Counted from the stretch's first letter, positions 27,572-36,020 are shown. The stretch is 64,000 bases of DNA from Hymenobacter sublimis (GCF_023101345.1 NZ_CP095848.1:4490001-4554000); one strand, 5' to 3'. Notes: generated by a model from the letters alone, not told the origin. A program made the numbers and translations.

Positions 27572-28429
27572 ATGAAAACTCATGTACTGCGCACTTTAGG
27601 TGTCACTGCCGTTGTGGGCGCTGCTTTGCTCTCCGCCGCCTGCACCAAAAATGCCGATCCGCAGGCTGCCACGGAAGTGGCCGTATCTGCTGAAGACCAG
27701 AGCCTCGCGGAAGATGAAAACGCTACCGTTGCTGACCTAGTAGAAGCCGGGTCCCCAACGGATGCTAGCGTAACAGGAAGCCCCGCGGCCGAGTCCGCCG
27801 ACCTAGCCCGAATAGCCGGGGCCTGCTTTACCCGCACATATGAGGCGGCTACCCGCACGCTCACCCTCGACTTCGGACCAACGAATTGCGTGGGTTCCAA
27901 TGGAGTAGCGCGCCGGGGTAAAATCGTGGCCGTGTTCAGTGGCCCGTACCGGCAGGCAGGCGCCACCGTAACCATTACGCTAGTAAACTATCACCGCAAC
28001 GATAATCTGCACACTGGCACCCGCACCATTACCAACTTAGGGAGTGGCTCCTGGAAGCTAGAGGTCCAGAACGCTAGTGTCACCACGGCCGCGGGTACGC
28101 ATTCCTGGGTTGCCCAGCGCCAGTACACCCGTACCGCCGGCTTCGGCACCCGCACCATCCTCGACGACGAGTACACCGTGACAGGCCAGGCCAGCGGCAC
28201 GAACCGTAAAAACGTGAGCTATACCGCTACCATCGAGCAGCCTTTGCTTAAGAAGATTCAGGCTGGCTGCGCCCGCACGTTCGTGGCTGGAACCGTCCGG
28301 ATCAAGACTGCCAAGGAAAAGGAACTGCTACTGAACTACGACCCCACGGGCACCCAAGCCTGCGACAACTTCGCCTCTATTACCATCAACGGTGCCACCC
28401 GCACCATTCGCGTAGGCCGCGGCTTGTAG
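27572..28429 (+). CDS. lipoprotein of unknown function
   Basis: The product is 285 residues. A lipobox LSAAC puts the lipidated Cys near residue 24. An acidic linker (to about 85) precedes a beta-rich domain with four Cys (near 86, 110, 230 and 260) that could form two disulphides. Repeated patterns such as GTRTITNLGSGSW, TRTILDDEYTV and ATRTIRVGRG suggest beta strands. Similar proteins occur in Hymenobacter, but I know no function. A TATCTTTT box at about 27510 may be its -7 element. It is transcribed divergently from the DUF4142 cluster. Confidence 0.8.
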   Translation: MKTHVLRTLGVTAVVGAALLSAACTKNADPQAATEVAVSAEDQSLAEDENATVADLVEAGSPTDASVTGSPAAESADLARIAGACFTRTYEAATRTLTLDFGPTNCVGSNGVARRGKIVAVFSGPYRQAGATVTITLVNYHRNDNLHTGTRTITNLGSGSWKLEVQNASVTTAAGTHSWVAQRQYTRTAGFGTRTILDDEYTVTGQASGTNRKNVSYTATIEQPLLKKIQAGCARTFVAGTVRIKTAKEKELLLNYDPTGTQACDNFASITINGATRTIRVGRGL

Positions 28430-28466
28430 GCTGTAAGCAAGGGGGTGGGGTTGGTTGCCGGCGTGT

Positions 28467-28504
28467 TCTGACTGCCTTCTCGCTACGTAGGGAAGGTAGT
28501 CAGA
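28467..28504. terminator. hairpin overlapping the 3' end of ispD
   Basis: A 13-bp stem with one G-U pair (28467-28479 with 28492-28504) encloses the ispD stop codon; it may serve both convergent genes. No clear U-tract. Confidence 0.45.
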
Positions 28505-29187
28505 ATGGCCTCGGCAACCAGCAGATCTTCCGGAGTCGTGATTTTCAGGTTGCGGTAGTCACCTTCCACCAAGTGAATGGGGTGCAGGTCTTCAACTACG
28601 CTGGCGTCGTCCGTGAAAGTGGAAAGCTCGGGCAATTGGTAGGCCCGGCGTAGCAACTCAATTTCAAAGCACTGAGGCGTTTGTACTAGCCGCAGCCGTG
28701 ACCGGTTTAGGGCGTAGGAGCCTTGCTGACTCAAGTTCCGAACGGAGTCCTTGGGCACCACTGCCGCTACCGCCGCGCCATGGTTGTAGGCCGCTTGGTA
28801 CGTAGCTTCGATGACGCTAGCTGGGGTAAGTGGCCGGACGCCATCGTGCACGGCTACTACTCCCGCGGGGTGAGCGGCCAGGGCGGCCAACCCATTGCGC
28901 ACGGAAGCCCACCGGGTAGCGCCCCCTATCACTACCGTATGGGGCAGGGTTATGGCGTACTGCGCGCACAACTGTTGCCAGGCTTCCAACTGATCCGGCG
29001 GCAGCACCAGAATGCATTCCTGCACGCGTAAGGCTGGCTCGGCGAAGCGGCGCAGGGTATGCAACAGCACTGGCTCGCCGGCCAGGGGCAGGAACTGCTT
29101 GGGCCGGTCGGTGCCCATGCGCGTGCCGCTACCGCCCGCCACGAGAATAACAAACCGGGAAACAGAGGACGACGCAGCAGCTGACAT
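28483..29187 (-). CDS. ispD: 2-C-methyl-D-erythritol 4-phosphate cytidylyltransferase
   Basis: Third step of the MEP isoprenoid pathway: MEP + CTP to CDP-ME. The product is 234 residues. The nucleotide-binding loop ILVAGGSGTRMGTDRPKQF is at the N-terminus; VHDGVRPL and the late TDDASVVE and GDYRNLKITTPEDL blocks are typical. The ATG at 29187 is preferred to a TTG eleven codons earlier. Isoprenoids feed the carotenoids implied by crtY in this window. Confidence 0.95.
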   Translation of the reverse strand: MSAAASSSVSRFVILVAGGSGTRMGTDRPKQFLPLAGEPVLLHTLRRFAEPALRVQECILVLPPDQLEAWQQLCAQYAITLPHTVVIGGATRWASVRNGLAALAAHPAGVVAVHDGVRPLTPASVIEATYQAAYNHGAAVAAVVPKDSVRNLSQQGSYALNRSRLRLVQTPQCFEIELLRRAYQLPELSTFTDDASVVEDLHPIHLVEGDYRNLKITTPEDLLVAEAILTTFPT

Positions 29188-29226
29188 AAGCAAACGGATT
29201 GAAGGGAAAGACGCGGGCAAAAATAA

Positions 29227-29265
29227 AAGTCCGGCCGTTTAAAAACGGCCGGACTTCCAAGAATA
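29227..29265 (-). terminator. queA terminator overlapping a promoter-like box for ispD
   Basis: A 14-bp stem (29227-29240 with 29243-29256) ends in AGTCC/GGACT and is followed on the minus strand by TTTTATTTTT. Directly before it on that strand is TATTCTTG (29265-29258), one mismatch from TAnnTTTG. The stem is about 38 bases after the queA stop and 40 before the ispD ATG. Confidence 0.75.
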
Positions 29266-29294
29266 TAGGCAGCCTGTTGACGGGCTGAATTAGC

Positions 29295-30344
29295 TTAGAG
29301 AATCAGCATGGCGTCGCCGTAGCTGAAAAACTTATACTTCTCCTTAATAGCCAGTTGGTAGGCTTCAATTAGAAGCTCGTGACCAGCAAAGGCGGAAGCC
29401 ATCATCATCAACGTGCTTTCCGGCGTGTGGAAGTTGGTCAGCAGAGCGTTGGAGATTTTGAACTCGTAGGGAGGGAAAATAAACTTGTCGGTCCAGCCCT
29501 CAGTAGGCTTCAGGCGGGCGTGAGCCGACACCGACGATTCCATGGCACGCATGGAGGTAGTACCGATGGCGCATACCCGCTTTTTAGCGTCCAGGGCCCG
29601 GTTTACTACCGTTGCGGAGTCAGCCGGCACAATGAAGTTCTCCGAGTCCATTTTGTGCTTGGTCAGGTCCTCTACGTCTACCGGCCGGAACGTGCCCAAA
29701 CCTACGTGCAGGGTTACTGGTACCACGTCTACTCCTTTGATTTCCAGGCGCTTCATTACCTCGCGCGTGAAGTGCAGGCCGGCCGAAGGGGCGGCCACGG
29801 CACCTGTGTGCTTGGCATAAATCGTCTGGTACCGCTCCTTATCAGCGGCCTCGGTTTCGCGGGAAATAAACTCCTTCGGAATGGGAGTTTCGCCCAAATC
29901 GTGCAGAGCCTTGTAGAACTCCTCGTCGGAGCCATCAAACAGGAATTTGATAGTACGGCCCCGGGAGGTCGTGTTATCAATTACCTCCGCTACCATATCC
30001 GACTCGCCGAAGTAGAGCTTGTTGCCTACCCGAATCTTACGGGCGGGATCCACGAGCACATCCCACAGGTGAATTTCCTTGTTTAGCTCCCGCAGCAGAA
30101 ACACTTCAATCTGAGCGCCAGTCTTTTCTTTGTTACCATAGAGGCGGGCCGGAAATACTTTCGTGTCGTTGACCACGAACACGTCGCCGTCGTTGAAATA
30201 CTCGATGATGTCCTTGAACACGCGGTGCTCAATCTTGCCGCTGTCGCGGTGCAGCACCATCAGGCGCGACTCGTCGCGGTTCTTGGCAGGGTGCTGCGCC
30301 AGCAGGCTTTCGGGCAAGTCAAATTTGAACTCAGACAGTTTCAT
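29295..30344 (-). CDS. queA: S-adenosylmethionine:tRNA ribosyltransferase-isomerase
   Basis: Transfers and isomerises the ribose of SAM onto preQ1 in tRNA to give epoxyqueuosine. The product is 349 residues, the normal size. Typical blocks are visible: FDLPESLLAQHPA at the N-terminus, GNKEKTGAQIEVFLL, AAPSAGLHFT and the late FPPYEFKISNALLTNFHTP region. Single gene with its own promoter box and terminator. Confidence 0.97.
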   Translation of the reverse strand: MKLSEFKFDLPESLLAQHPAKNRDESRLMVLHRDSGKIEHRVFKDIIEYFNDGDVFVVNDTKVFPARLYGNKEKTGAQIEVFLLRELNKEIHLWDVLVDPARKIRVGNKLYFGESDMVAEVIDNTTSRGRTIKFLFDGSDEEFYKALHDLGETPIPKEFISRETEAADKERYQTIYAKHTGAVAAPSAGLHFTREVMKRLEIKGVDVVPVTLHVGLGTFRPVDVEDLTKHKMDSENFIVPADSATVVNRALDAKKRVCAIGTTSMRAMESSVSAHARLKPTEGWTDKFIFPPYEFKISNALLTNFHTPESTLMMMASAFAGHELLIEAYQLAIKEKYKFFSYGDAMLIL

Positions 30345-30393
30345 GGGCCAGACAGGGCAGTAGGAGGGTAACCTAGTGTAAAAAATCGAACCG

Positions 30394-30401
30394 CAAAAGT
30401 A
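30394..30401 (-). promoter_or_regulatory. queA promoter -7 box (TACTTTTG)
   Basis: Exact TAnnTTTG match on the minus strand, 49 bases before the ATG. Confidence 0.5.
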
Positions 30402-30485
30402 CGTATTACCGCCGGATTAATCCTTACTTTTCGCCTGAAATCTGCTTATTGCCCCTGCTACGTCCCTCGCTGAACCCCCTTCCGC

Positions 30486-31745
30486 ATGAAAGCGCTGCGT
30501 TTGACCCTGGAGAGTTTTCGCTTTGCGTGGCAAGCCCTGAAAGCCAACCTCCTCCGTACTATTCTCTCGCTGCTGGGCGTGACGGTAGGCATCTTTGCCA
30601 TTATTGCCGTATTCACGGTTGTTGACTCCCTGGAAGCCAACGTGCGCCAAAGCATGAGCTTTGTGGGCGATAAGGTGATTTATGTAAATAAGTGGCCCTG
30701 GGTGTTTGAGCGAGATTTTGCCTGGTGGAAATACTTCAAGCGGCCGGTACCCACGGTACGCGAGTTTCGGGAGTTGCAGCGCAACCTGGGGCCTAACAAC
30801 AACGGCATTGCCATTTTCGCTAATACCAGCGGCAACCTGTTTCAGGCGGCCAATAACAGCATGGAAGGCTGCAACCTGCAGGGGGTGAGCTTTGATTTTC
30901 GCCAGGTATCGGACGTGCCAGTAGTGCAAGGCCGCTACTTCACTTCCCAGGAAATAGACGCCTCCCGCAACGTAGCCATTATTGGGGCTGACATAGCCGA
31001 AAACCTGTTCCCAAACGGTTCGGCACTGGGGCAGGAGTTTAAAACCCGTGGCCAAAAGTTTGTGGTGATTGGGGTGATGCAGAAAGAAGGCAAGAAGCTG
31101 CTGGACACTCCCAGCAACGACACCAACTGTCTGATTCCCTTCGGGATGTTTACCAAGATGTTTGCCTTGAGCACCAACGGCATGGGCGGCGTATCGCCCA
31201 CTATTGCCGTGAAGGGCACCGACGAGGACCCCGGCTTGCTGGACCTAGAGTATGAGCTAAAGGGCACCATGCGGAACATCCGGGGGTTAAAACCCCGCGA
31301 CGAGGACAACTTTGCGCTGAACCGCCCCGAAATGCTGGCCAATGCCATTACGCAGCTGTTCTCCGTGATTGGCATTGCCGGAGCGGTTATCGGCTCCTTT
31401 GCCATGCTCGTGGGTGGCTTTGGCATTGCCAACATCATGTTCGTGTCCGTGAAAGAGCGCACCAACATCATCGGCATTCAGAAGTCATTGGGGGCCAAAA
31501 ACTACTTTATCCTGTTTCAGTTTTTGTTTGAGGCCGTGTTTCTGTGCCTGTTGGGCGGAGCCGCCGGTATTTTCCTGGTGTGGTTAATTGCTTTCATTCC
31601 GCAGGATGCCTTGCCGCTGTTCCTATCTTGGGGCAATATTTCCTTGGGCCTCACCGTGTCGGTGGTAATTGGTGTCCTAGCCGGTATCATTCCGGCCGTG
31701 CTGGCTGCTAACCTCGATCCAGTTATTGCCATTCGGGCGAAGTAG
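30486..31745 (+). CDS. FtsX/MacB-type ABC transporter permease
   Basis: The product is 419 residues: TM1 at about 20-42, a MacB-like periplasmic domain (about 45-285), then three TM helices (about 295-320, 340-365 and 380-410). The C-terminal FtsX domain has the typical GGFGIANIMFVSVKERTNIIGIQKSLGAK and ends VIAIRAK. Such permeases work with a cytoplasmic ATPase in mechanotransmission or lipoprotein/antibiotic export. No ATPase gene is adjacent, so the partner must be elsewhere. Confidence 0.92.
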   Translation: MKALRLTLESFRFAWQALKANLLRTILSLLGVTVGIFAIIAVFTVVDSLEANVRQSMSFVGDKVIYVNKWPWVFERDFAWWKYFKRPVPTVREFRELQRNLGPNNNGIAIFANTSGNLFQAANNSMEGCNLQGVSFDFRQVSDVPVVQGRYFTSQEIDASRNVAIIGADIAENLFPNGSALGQEFKTRGQKFVVIGVMQKEGKKLLDTPSNDTNCLIPFGMFTKMFALSTNGMGGVSPTIAVKGTDEDPGLLDLEYELKGTMRNIRGLKPRDEDNFALNRPEMLANAITQLFSVIGIAGAVIGSFAMLVGGFGIANIMFVSVKERTNIIGIQKSLGAKNYFILFQFLFEAVFLCLLGGAAGIFLVWLIAFIPQDALPLFLSWGNISLGLTVSVVIGVLAGIIPAVLAANLDPVIAIRAK

Positions 31746-31813
31746 GAAAGAAGACGAGAAGGTAAGCAGTAACTCCGCCCTACGCTTCAGTTACATTATA
31801 TTCTTAGCGTAAT

Positions 31814-31830
31814 GTTAACAAATTGTTAAC
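31814..31830. promoter_or_regulatory. perfect palindrome GTTAACAA-A-TTGTTAAC
   Basis: Eight-base arms around one base, 12 bases before a TACCTTGG promoter-like box (31842-31849); it covers the expected -33 position, so it looks like a repressor or activator site. Confidence 0.45.
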
Positions 31831-31841
31831 TTGCCGGTCGC

Positions 31842-31882
31842 TACCTTGGGTCGCCCTTCCTTCCGTGAGGGCGGCTTTCTTT
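31842..31882 (+). promoter_or_regulatory. promoter-like box fused to a terminator-like hairpin
   Basis: TACCTTGG (31842-31849, one mismatch to TAnnTTTG) is followed by a hairpin, stem CGCCCT/AGGGCG (31852-31857 with 31868-31873), and a CTTTCTTTTT tract. It may end the permease transcript and start the LOG-family one. Confidence 0.5.
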
Positions 31883-31985
31883 TTGCCCTTTTCTTAATTT
31901 TTTACCCGGGTGCGGATGATTCCCACCTTGGTCGGCGGCCCGCGGGTCAGCCGGCTATCCGCGCCCATTTCTAGCGTAGCTTGTT

Positions 31986-32849
31986 ATGTCAAAGCTTAAA
32001 AAAACCAGTCGCACCAAAGTTGCCGATGAAGTCTTGAACGCCGGCAGCGGCCAAACCATCGTTCAGCCTAACATCAACGATAACAAGGTCAAGACCATCA
32101 GTGATATCCGCGAGCAGACCCACGGGGAGCGGACCGTGCAGCTCGACGACGAGCAGCGCATCCGGCGCGCCTTTGTGGATAAGGACTGGAATGAAATCAA
32201 GATTGCCGACTCCTGGCAGATCTTTAAAGTAATGGCTGAGTTTGTGGAGGGCTTCGAGAAGATGAGCAAGATTGGGCCCTGCGTGTCCATCTTCGGCTCG
32301 GCCCGCACCAAGCCCGATAACCCCTACTACCAAATGGCCGAGGAAATTGCGGCCAAGCTGGTGCGCCACGGCTACGGTGTCATTACGGGCGGTGGTCCCG
32401 GCATTATGGAAGCCGGTAACAAAGGCGCCCACTCCGAGGGGGGCCGCTCCGTGGGCCTCAACATTGAGCTACCCTTCGAGCAATTCAACAACATCTACAT
32501 CGACCCCGATAAGATCATCAACTTCGACTACTTCTTCGTGCGGAAGGTGATGTTCGTGAAGTACGCCCAGGGTTTCATTGGCATGCCCGGCGGCTTTGGC
32601 ACCCTCGACGAGCTATTCGAAGCTATTACCCTGATTCAGACCAAGAAAATCGGCCGTTTCCCCATCGTGCTGGTGGGCACGCGCTACTGGCAGGGCATGT
32701 TCGACTGGATTCAGCAGGTAATGCTGGAAGACGAGAAGAACATTTCGCCCGAGGATATGAACCTGGTGCAGCTGGTGGATGATGCCGAGTCAGCGGTAAA
32801 AATTATTGACGACTTCTACAGCAAATATCTGCTTTCGCCCAACTTCTAA
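31986..32849 (+). CDS. LOG-family nucleotide phosphoribohydrolase
   Basis: The product is 287 residues. The LOG/TIGR00730 core is clear: GGGPGIMEAGNKGA, then PGGFGTLDELFEA, the signature of cytokinin-activating LOG and of bacterial nucleotide 5'-monophosphate nucleosidases. It hydrolyses a nucleoside monophosphate to base plus ribose-5-phosphate. An N-terminal part of about 85 residues (Lys/Thr/Asn-rich, then QLDDEQRIRRAFVDKDW) precedes the core and is usual for the longer Bacteroidota form. Single gene. Confidence 0.93.
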   Translation: MSKLKKTSRTKVADEVLNAGSGQTIVQPNINDNKVKTISDIREQTHGERTVQLDDEQRIRRAFVDKDWNEIKIADSWQIFKVMAEFVEGFEKMSKIGPCVSIFGSARTKPDNPYYQMAEEIAAKLVRHGYGVITGGGPGIMEAGNKGAHSEGGRSVGLNIELPFEQFNNIYIDPDKIINFDYFFVRKVMFVKYAQGFIGMPGGFGTLDELFEAITLIQTKKIGRFPIVLVGTRYWQGMFDWIQQVMLEDEKNISPEDMNLVQLVDDAESAVKIIDDFYSKYLLSPNF

Positions 32850-32871
32850 GGCGCTGATAAATACTTGATTG

Positions 32872-32913
32872 GCCCCTGGCTACCTCCTTTAAGAGGAGAG
32901 GTCAGGGGCTTTT
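32872..32913 (+). terminator. terminator of the LOG-family gene
   Basis: GCCCCTG/CAGGGGC outer stem (32872-32878 with 32903-32909), a second inner stem, then TTTT; 22 bases after the stop. Confidence 0.75.
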
Positions 32914-33006
32914 CTATGGTTGAGCTTAGAAAAATAGTTAAAGAATCATTGATATATCCAAAAGAGGCGCTGTACATTGGATACAGTTCAAGATAACCAT
33001 TGAAAT

Positions 33007-33651
33007 ATGCACGCAGCCCTACCCCACCTTCAGGAAAAGCAAATCTTTATTGTACCCCGCTGGGCCGGTGCCCCCCACGACGATTGGTACCCCTGGTTAG
33101 GGGAGCAGCTGCGTGCCGTAGCCCAGGAAGATGGCCACACCTATAACGTGCACACGCTGGCCATGCCCGCCTGGGACCTGCCAGTTATTGAGCGAGCAGT
33201 AGACTATTTGATGACCATACTGCCGCCCGAGAAAGTGGGACCTGACGTGTACTTGGTGGGGCACAGCGTAGGCTGCCTGGCTATTCTGCACTACCTAGCC
33301 CGGCTAGCCGAACAACACCCGGAAGCCAAGCCGGTAGGTGGAGTGCTGTGCGTAGCCGGCTGGTTTTCAGTAGATAGCCCGTGGCAGGATATCCTAAACT
33401 GGATGGATGCTCCCATTAATTACGAAGCCGCCCGTCGTCTAATTCCGGAGGACAAGCTCATTGTGTTGCTTTCCGATGATGATCCGTACACCTCTGGCTA
33501 CCAAGACAACGAGCGGCTGTGGGTAGAGCGCCTACGCTCCCGCGTAAGTATTCTGCCGGGCCGCCAGCACTTCAGCGCCCAGCTCGACTTTGACGTGCGC
33601 GATGCCGTGCGCGACTTGGCCGGTGCCCTCTCGCCCATGGCCAGCTACTAA
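33007..33651 (+). CDS. RBBP9/YdeN-type serine hydrolase
   Basis: Alpha/beta hydrolase of 214 residues. The nucleophile elbow is GHSVG (Ser near 82), the acid is probably in LSDDDPY (near 160) and the base is the His in PGRQHFSA (near 190). N-terminal FIVPRWAGAPHDDWYPWL is the hallmark of the RBBP9/YdeN family (DUF-type esterases of unknown natural substrate). A TACATTGG box at 32973-32980 may be its -7 element. Followed by crtY on the same strand, but a hairpin lies between. Confidence 0.9.
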   Translation: MHAALPHLQEKQIFIVPRWAGAPHDDWYPWLGEQLRAVAQEDGHTYNVHTLAMPAWDLPVIERAVDYLMTILPPEKVGPDVYLVGHSVGCLAILHYLARLAEQHPEAKPVGGVLCVAGWFSVDSPWQDILNWMDAPINYEAARRLIPEDKLIVLLSDDDPYTSGYQDNERLWVERLRSRVSILPGRQHFSAQLDFDVRDAVRDLAGALSPMASY

Positions 33652-33673
33652 GCAGTAATCAGACTTCAGGTCC

Positions 33674-33712
33674 TATCTTGTGGCGGCGGCTCCTCTCGGG
33701 CCGCCGCTTTTT
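33674..33712 (+). terminator. hairpin with T-tract abutting the crtY start codon
   Basis: Stem GCGGCGGC/GCCGCCGC (33683-33690 with 33700-33707) followed by TTTTT (33708-33712); the crtY ATG starts at 33713. A weak -7-like TATCTTG sits at 33674-33680 just before the stem. Confidence 0.75.
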
Positions 33713-34894
33713 ATGAATACACTTCCCGATTTCGACTACCTCATTGCGGGCGGCGGGGCAGCGGGGCTAAGCCTGGCCTACCATATCAGCCAGGAGCCGC
33801 GCTTGGCTGGCAAGCGGGTGCTGGTGCTGGAGCCGGCCGCCAAAGATCAAAACGACCGTACCTGGTCGTTTTGGGCTGATGAGCCTTCGCTGTTCGACAG
33901 TATTGTTGCCCACGAGTGGGACCGGCTGGCCTTTCGCAGCCCGGGGTTTGAGCGGGTGTTCAATTTGACCCGTCACCGCTACAAGATGATTCGGGGCCTG
34001 GACTTCTACCAGTTCGTGCACGCGGCTCTGCATCAGAATCCGCAGTTCACTAGGGTGCAAACCACCGTGGATGCGCTGGAAAACATGCCCCAAGGCGGCG
34101 TAAAAGCTAGTACGCCGGTCGGCTCGTTCACGGCTCGTTACGCCTTTGATAGTCGGCCGCCGGAGCTGCAGCAGCTCCGGCAACCAGAAAAGCACCGCTA
34201 CTTGCTTCAGCACTTCGTTGGGTGGGAGGTAGTCACGGACCAGGATGTGTTCGACCCTAGCACGGTGGAGTTCATGGATTTTCGGGGCGAGCAGCACCAG
34301 GAAGCGCGCTTTATATACGTGCTACCCTTTAGCACCCGTCGGGCCCTGGTGGAGTACACGCTCTTTTCGGCCGAAGTGCTGCCTAAGGAAGCATACGAAA
34401 CTGAAATCCGGCAGTACCTGCGGCAGCGGTTAGGAGTGCGGGAATTTCGGGTGGAAGCGGAAGAGGTCGGGGCTATTCCTATGACTGACCACCCATTGCC
34501 CGCCCGCGCCGGACAGCACATTATCAACCTGGGCACCCGGGCGGGGCGGGCCAAGCCTAGCACGGGCTACGCCTTCAAGCGCATCCAGGCGCACTCAGCC
34601 CGGCTGGTTCAGGGTTTGGCTGCTACGGGTCACCTGCCCCAGGACCTGACCGGCGACCGGTGGCAGTTTGGCTTGTTCGACACGCTGCTGCTCGACATAA
34701 TGCAGCGACAAGGCGAAATCACCCGCGACATTTTCACGGACCTGTTTCGTCATAATCCGGTAGAACGCATCTTCGATTTTCTGGACGAGCGAACTTCGCC
34801 CTGGGAAAACCTGCAAATCATGAATTCCGTGTCGCCCTGGCCCTTCCTGCGTTCCATCGGGCACGTACTCCGGGACCGGCCGGGAAAGCGGTGA
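33713..34894 (+). CDS. crtY: lycopene beta-cyclase
   Basis: FAD-dependent cyclase that closes the beta-ionone rings of lycopene to make beta-carotene in the membrane. The product is 393 residues. The dinucleotide motif LIAGGGAAGLSLAY is at the very N-terminus, then NDRTWSFW, the mid-protein FMDFRGEQ block, the PMTDHPLP region and the C-terminal GTRAGRAKPSTGYAF, all typical of bacterial CrtY/CrtL. The ATG at 33713 directly precedes the FAD motif. No other carotenoid gene is nearby; ispD is in the same window but 4.5 kb away. Confidence 0.95.
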   Translation: MNTLPDFDYLIAGGGAAGLSLAYHISQEPRLAGKRVLVLEPAAKDQNDRTWSFWADEPSLFDSIVAHEWDRLAFRSPGFERVFNLTRHRYKMIRGLDFYQFVHAALHQNPQFTRVQTTVDALENMPQGGVKASTPVGSFTARYAFDSRPPELQQLRQPEKHRYLLQHFVGWEVVTDQDVFDPSTVEFMDFRGEQHQEARFIYVLPFSTRRALVEYTLFSAEVLPKEAYETEIRQYLRQRLGVREFRVEAEEVGAIPMTDHPLPARAGQHIINLGTRAGRAKPSTGYAFKRIQAHSARLVQGLAATGHLPQDLTGDRWQFGLFDTLLLDIMQRQGEITRDIFTDLFRHNPVERIFDFLDERTSPWENLQIMNSVSPWPFLRSIGHVLRDRPGKR

Positions 34895-34924
34895 AGTAAT
34901 GAACTGGTGAGCTAAATTTCTCAA

Positions 34925-35710
34925 TCACCACTTCACCGTCAGGCTTTCCTCACTTTCCAAGTACTCTCTTGCCTTGCGCACGGTATCTGCTGTTAACGGC
35001 TCTAACGTGGGGGTAGGAGCGGAAAGGTTGAGCAGATAGCCGGGCAAGGTGGTTAGGTTGTCGAGGTCGTGGGTGATACAGAGAATGGTTTTGCGCTGCT
35101 CCGTGACCCAGGCGTGCAGCAAGTCGAACACTCGACGACGGTAGTACACATCCAACTGCTGAGTGGGCTCATCAAGTAAGTAGAGGGCCGCATCCTGGAG
35201 GCTAAGTTGGGCCAACCAGACCAACTGCTGCTCCCCGCCGGAAAGAAGCGTGAAGTCTTGCTGGGCCAGATGAGCCGCCCCCACGCGGGCCAAGGCCGCT
35301 TCTGCTAGGGCGTAATCCTGGGTTGAATAAGCGCCCAGAAAACGGTGGTGCCGAAAGCGCCCCATCACCACTAGCTCCCGCACGGGAATGGCAAACTCCA
35401 CGCTGCCGCGCTGGGGTAGGTGAGCCAGCAGGCCACTAGCCGCCGGCCGCCGAATGGTGCGCAAATCCTGCCCTAGCACCTGAGCTTGGCCCTGGTAGGC
35501 CAACTGCCCCGTTAGGGCCCGAAACAGGGTAGTTTTGCCGCAACCGTTGTGGCCTACCACAGCTACAAAGGCGGGTTCAGGTACCGTAAAACACAAATTG
35601 CGGAGCAGGACGCGCTGTCCATACCCCGCAATTAGGTTGTTTATCAGCAAAGGAGCCAGAGGCTGAGAGCTAGAAACTAAAGTAGGCCGTTCTGCAGATT
35701 TGTTCGGCAT
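34925..35710 (-). CDS. ABC transporter ATP-binding protein, FecE/metal-chelate type
   Basis: The product is 261 residues: Walker A GHNGCGKTT (near 54), Q-loop HLPQRG, signature LSGGEQQ, Walker B YLLDEPT, and the switch His (THDLDN). The spacing and the LVVMGRFRHHRF block resemble ATPases of iron-siderophore, haem or cobalamin importers (FecE/BtuD). No permease or binding-protein gene is beside it. It follows the DUF2795 gene by 36 bases and converges with crtY. Confidence 0.9.
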   Translation of the reverse strand: MPNKSAERPTLVSSSQPLAPLLINNLIAGYGQRVLLRNLCFTVPEPAFVAVVGHNGCGKTTLFRALTGQLAYQGQAQVLGQDLRTIRRPAASGLLAHLPQRGSVEFAIPVRELVVMGRFRHHRFLGAYSTQDYALAEAALARVGAAHLAQQDFTLLSGGEQQLVWLAQLSLQDAALYLLDEPTQQLDVYYRRRVFDLLHAWVTEQRKTILCITHDLDNLTTLPGYLLNLSAPTPTLEPLTADTVRKAREYLESEESLTVKW

Positions 35711-35746
35711 CAGCTTTATTCCACCTCCAATCTTCTAGCTTCTTTT

Positions 35747-35968
35747 TTAATACTCGTCTTCGTTGAACATGAAGTCTTCCTTGGTCGGGTAGTCCGGCCA
35801 TACTTCTTCGATGTTCTCGTAGGGCTGACCATCATCCTCCAGAGCCTGCAGGTTTTCTACTACCTCCATCGGGGCACCCGAGCGGATAGAGTAATCAATC
35901 AGCTCATCCTTGGTGGCAGGCCAGGGTGCATCTTCCAGGTACGAAGCAAGTTCCAGGGTCCAATACAT
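35747..35968 (-). CDS. DUF2795 protein
   Basis: Small acidic protein of 73 residues, starting MYWTLELASYLEDAPWPATK and ending KEDFMFNEDEY. This is a highly conserved Bacteroidota protein of unknown function; the DUF2795 helical core (ELIDYSIRSGAP) is clear. It lies between the DUF349 gene and the orphan ABC ATPase gene on the minus strand. Confidence 0.9.
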   Translation of the reverse strand: MYWTLELASYLEDAPWPATKDELIDYSIRSGAPMEVVENLQALEDDGQPYENIEEVWPDYPTKEDFMFNEDEY

Positions 35969-36020
35969 AGTCGTGTGTGCTACTGAAAAAAAGTGGTCGA
36001 AAAGTAAGTTCGCGGCAGCA

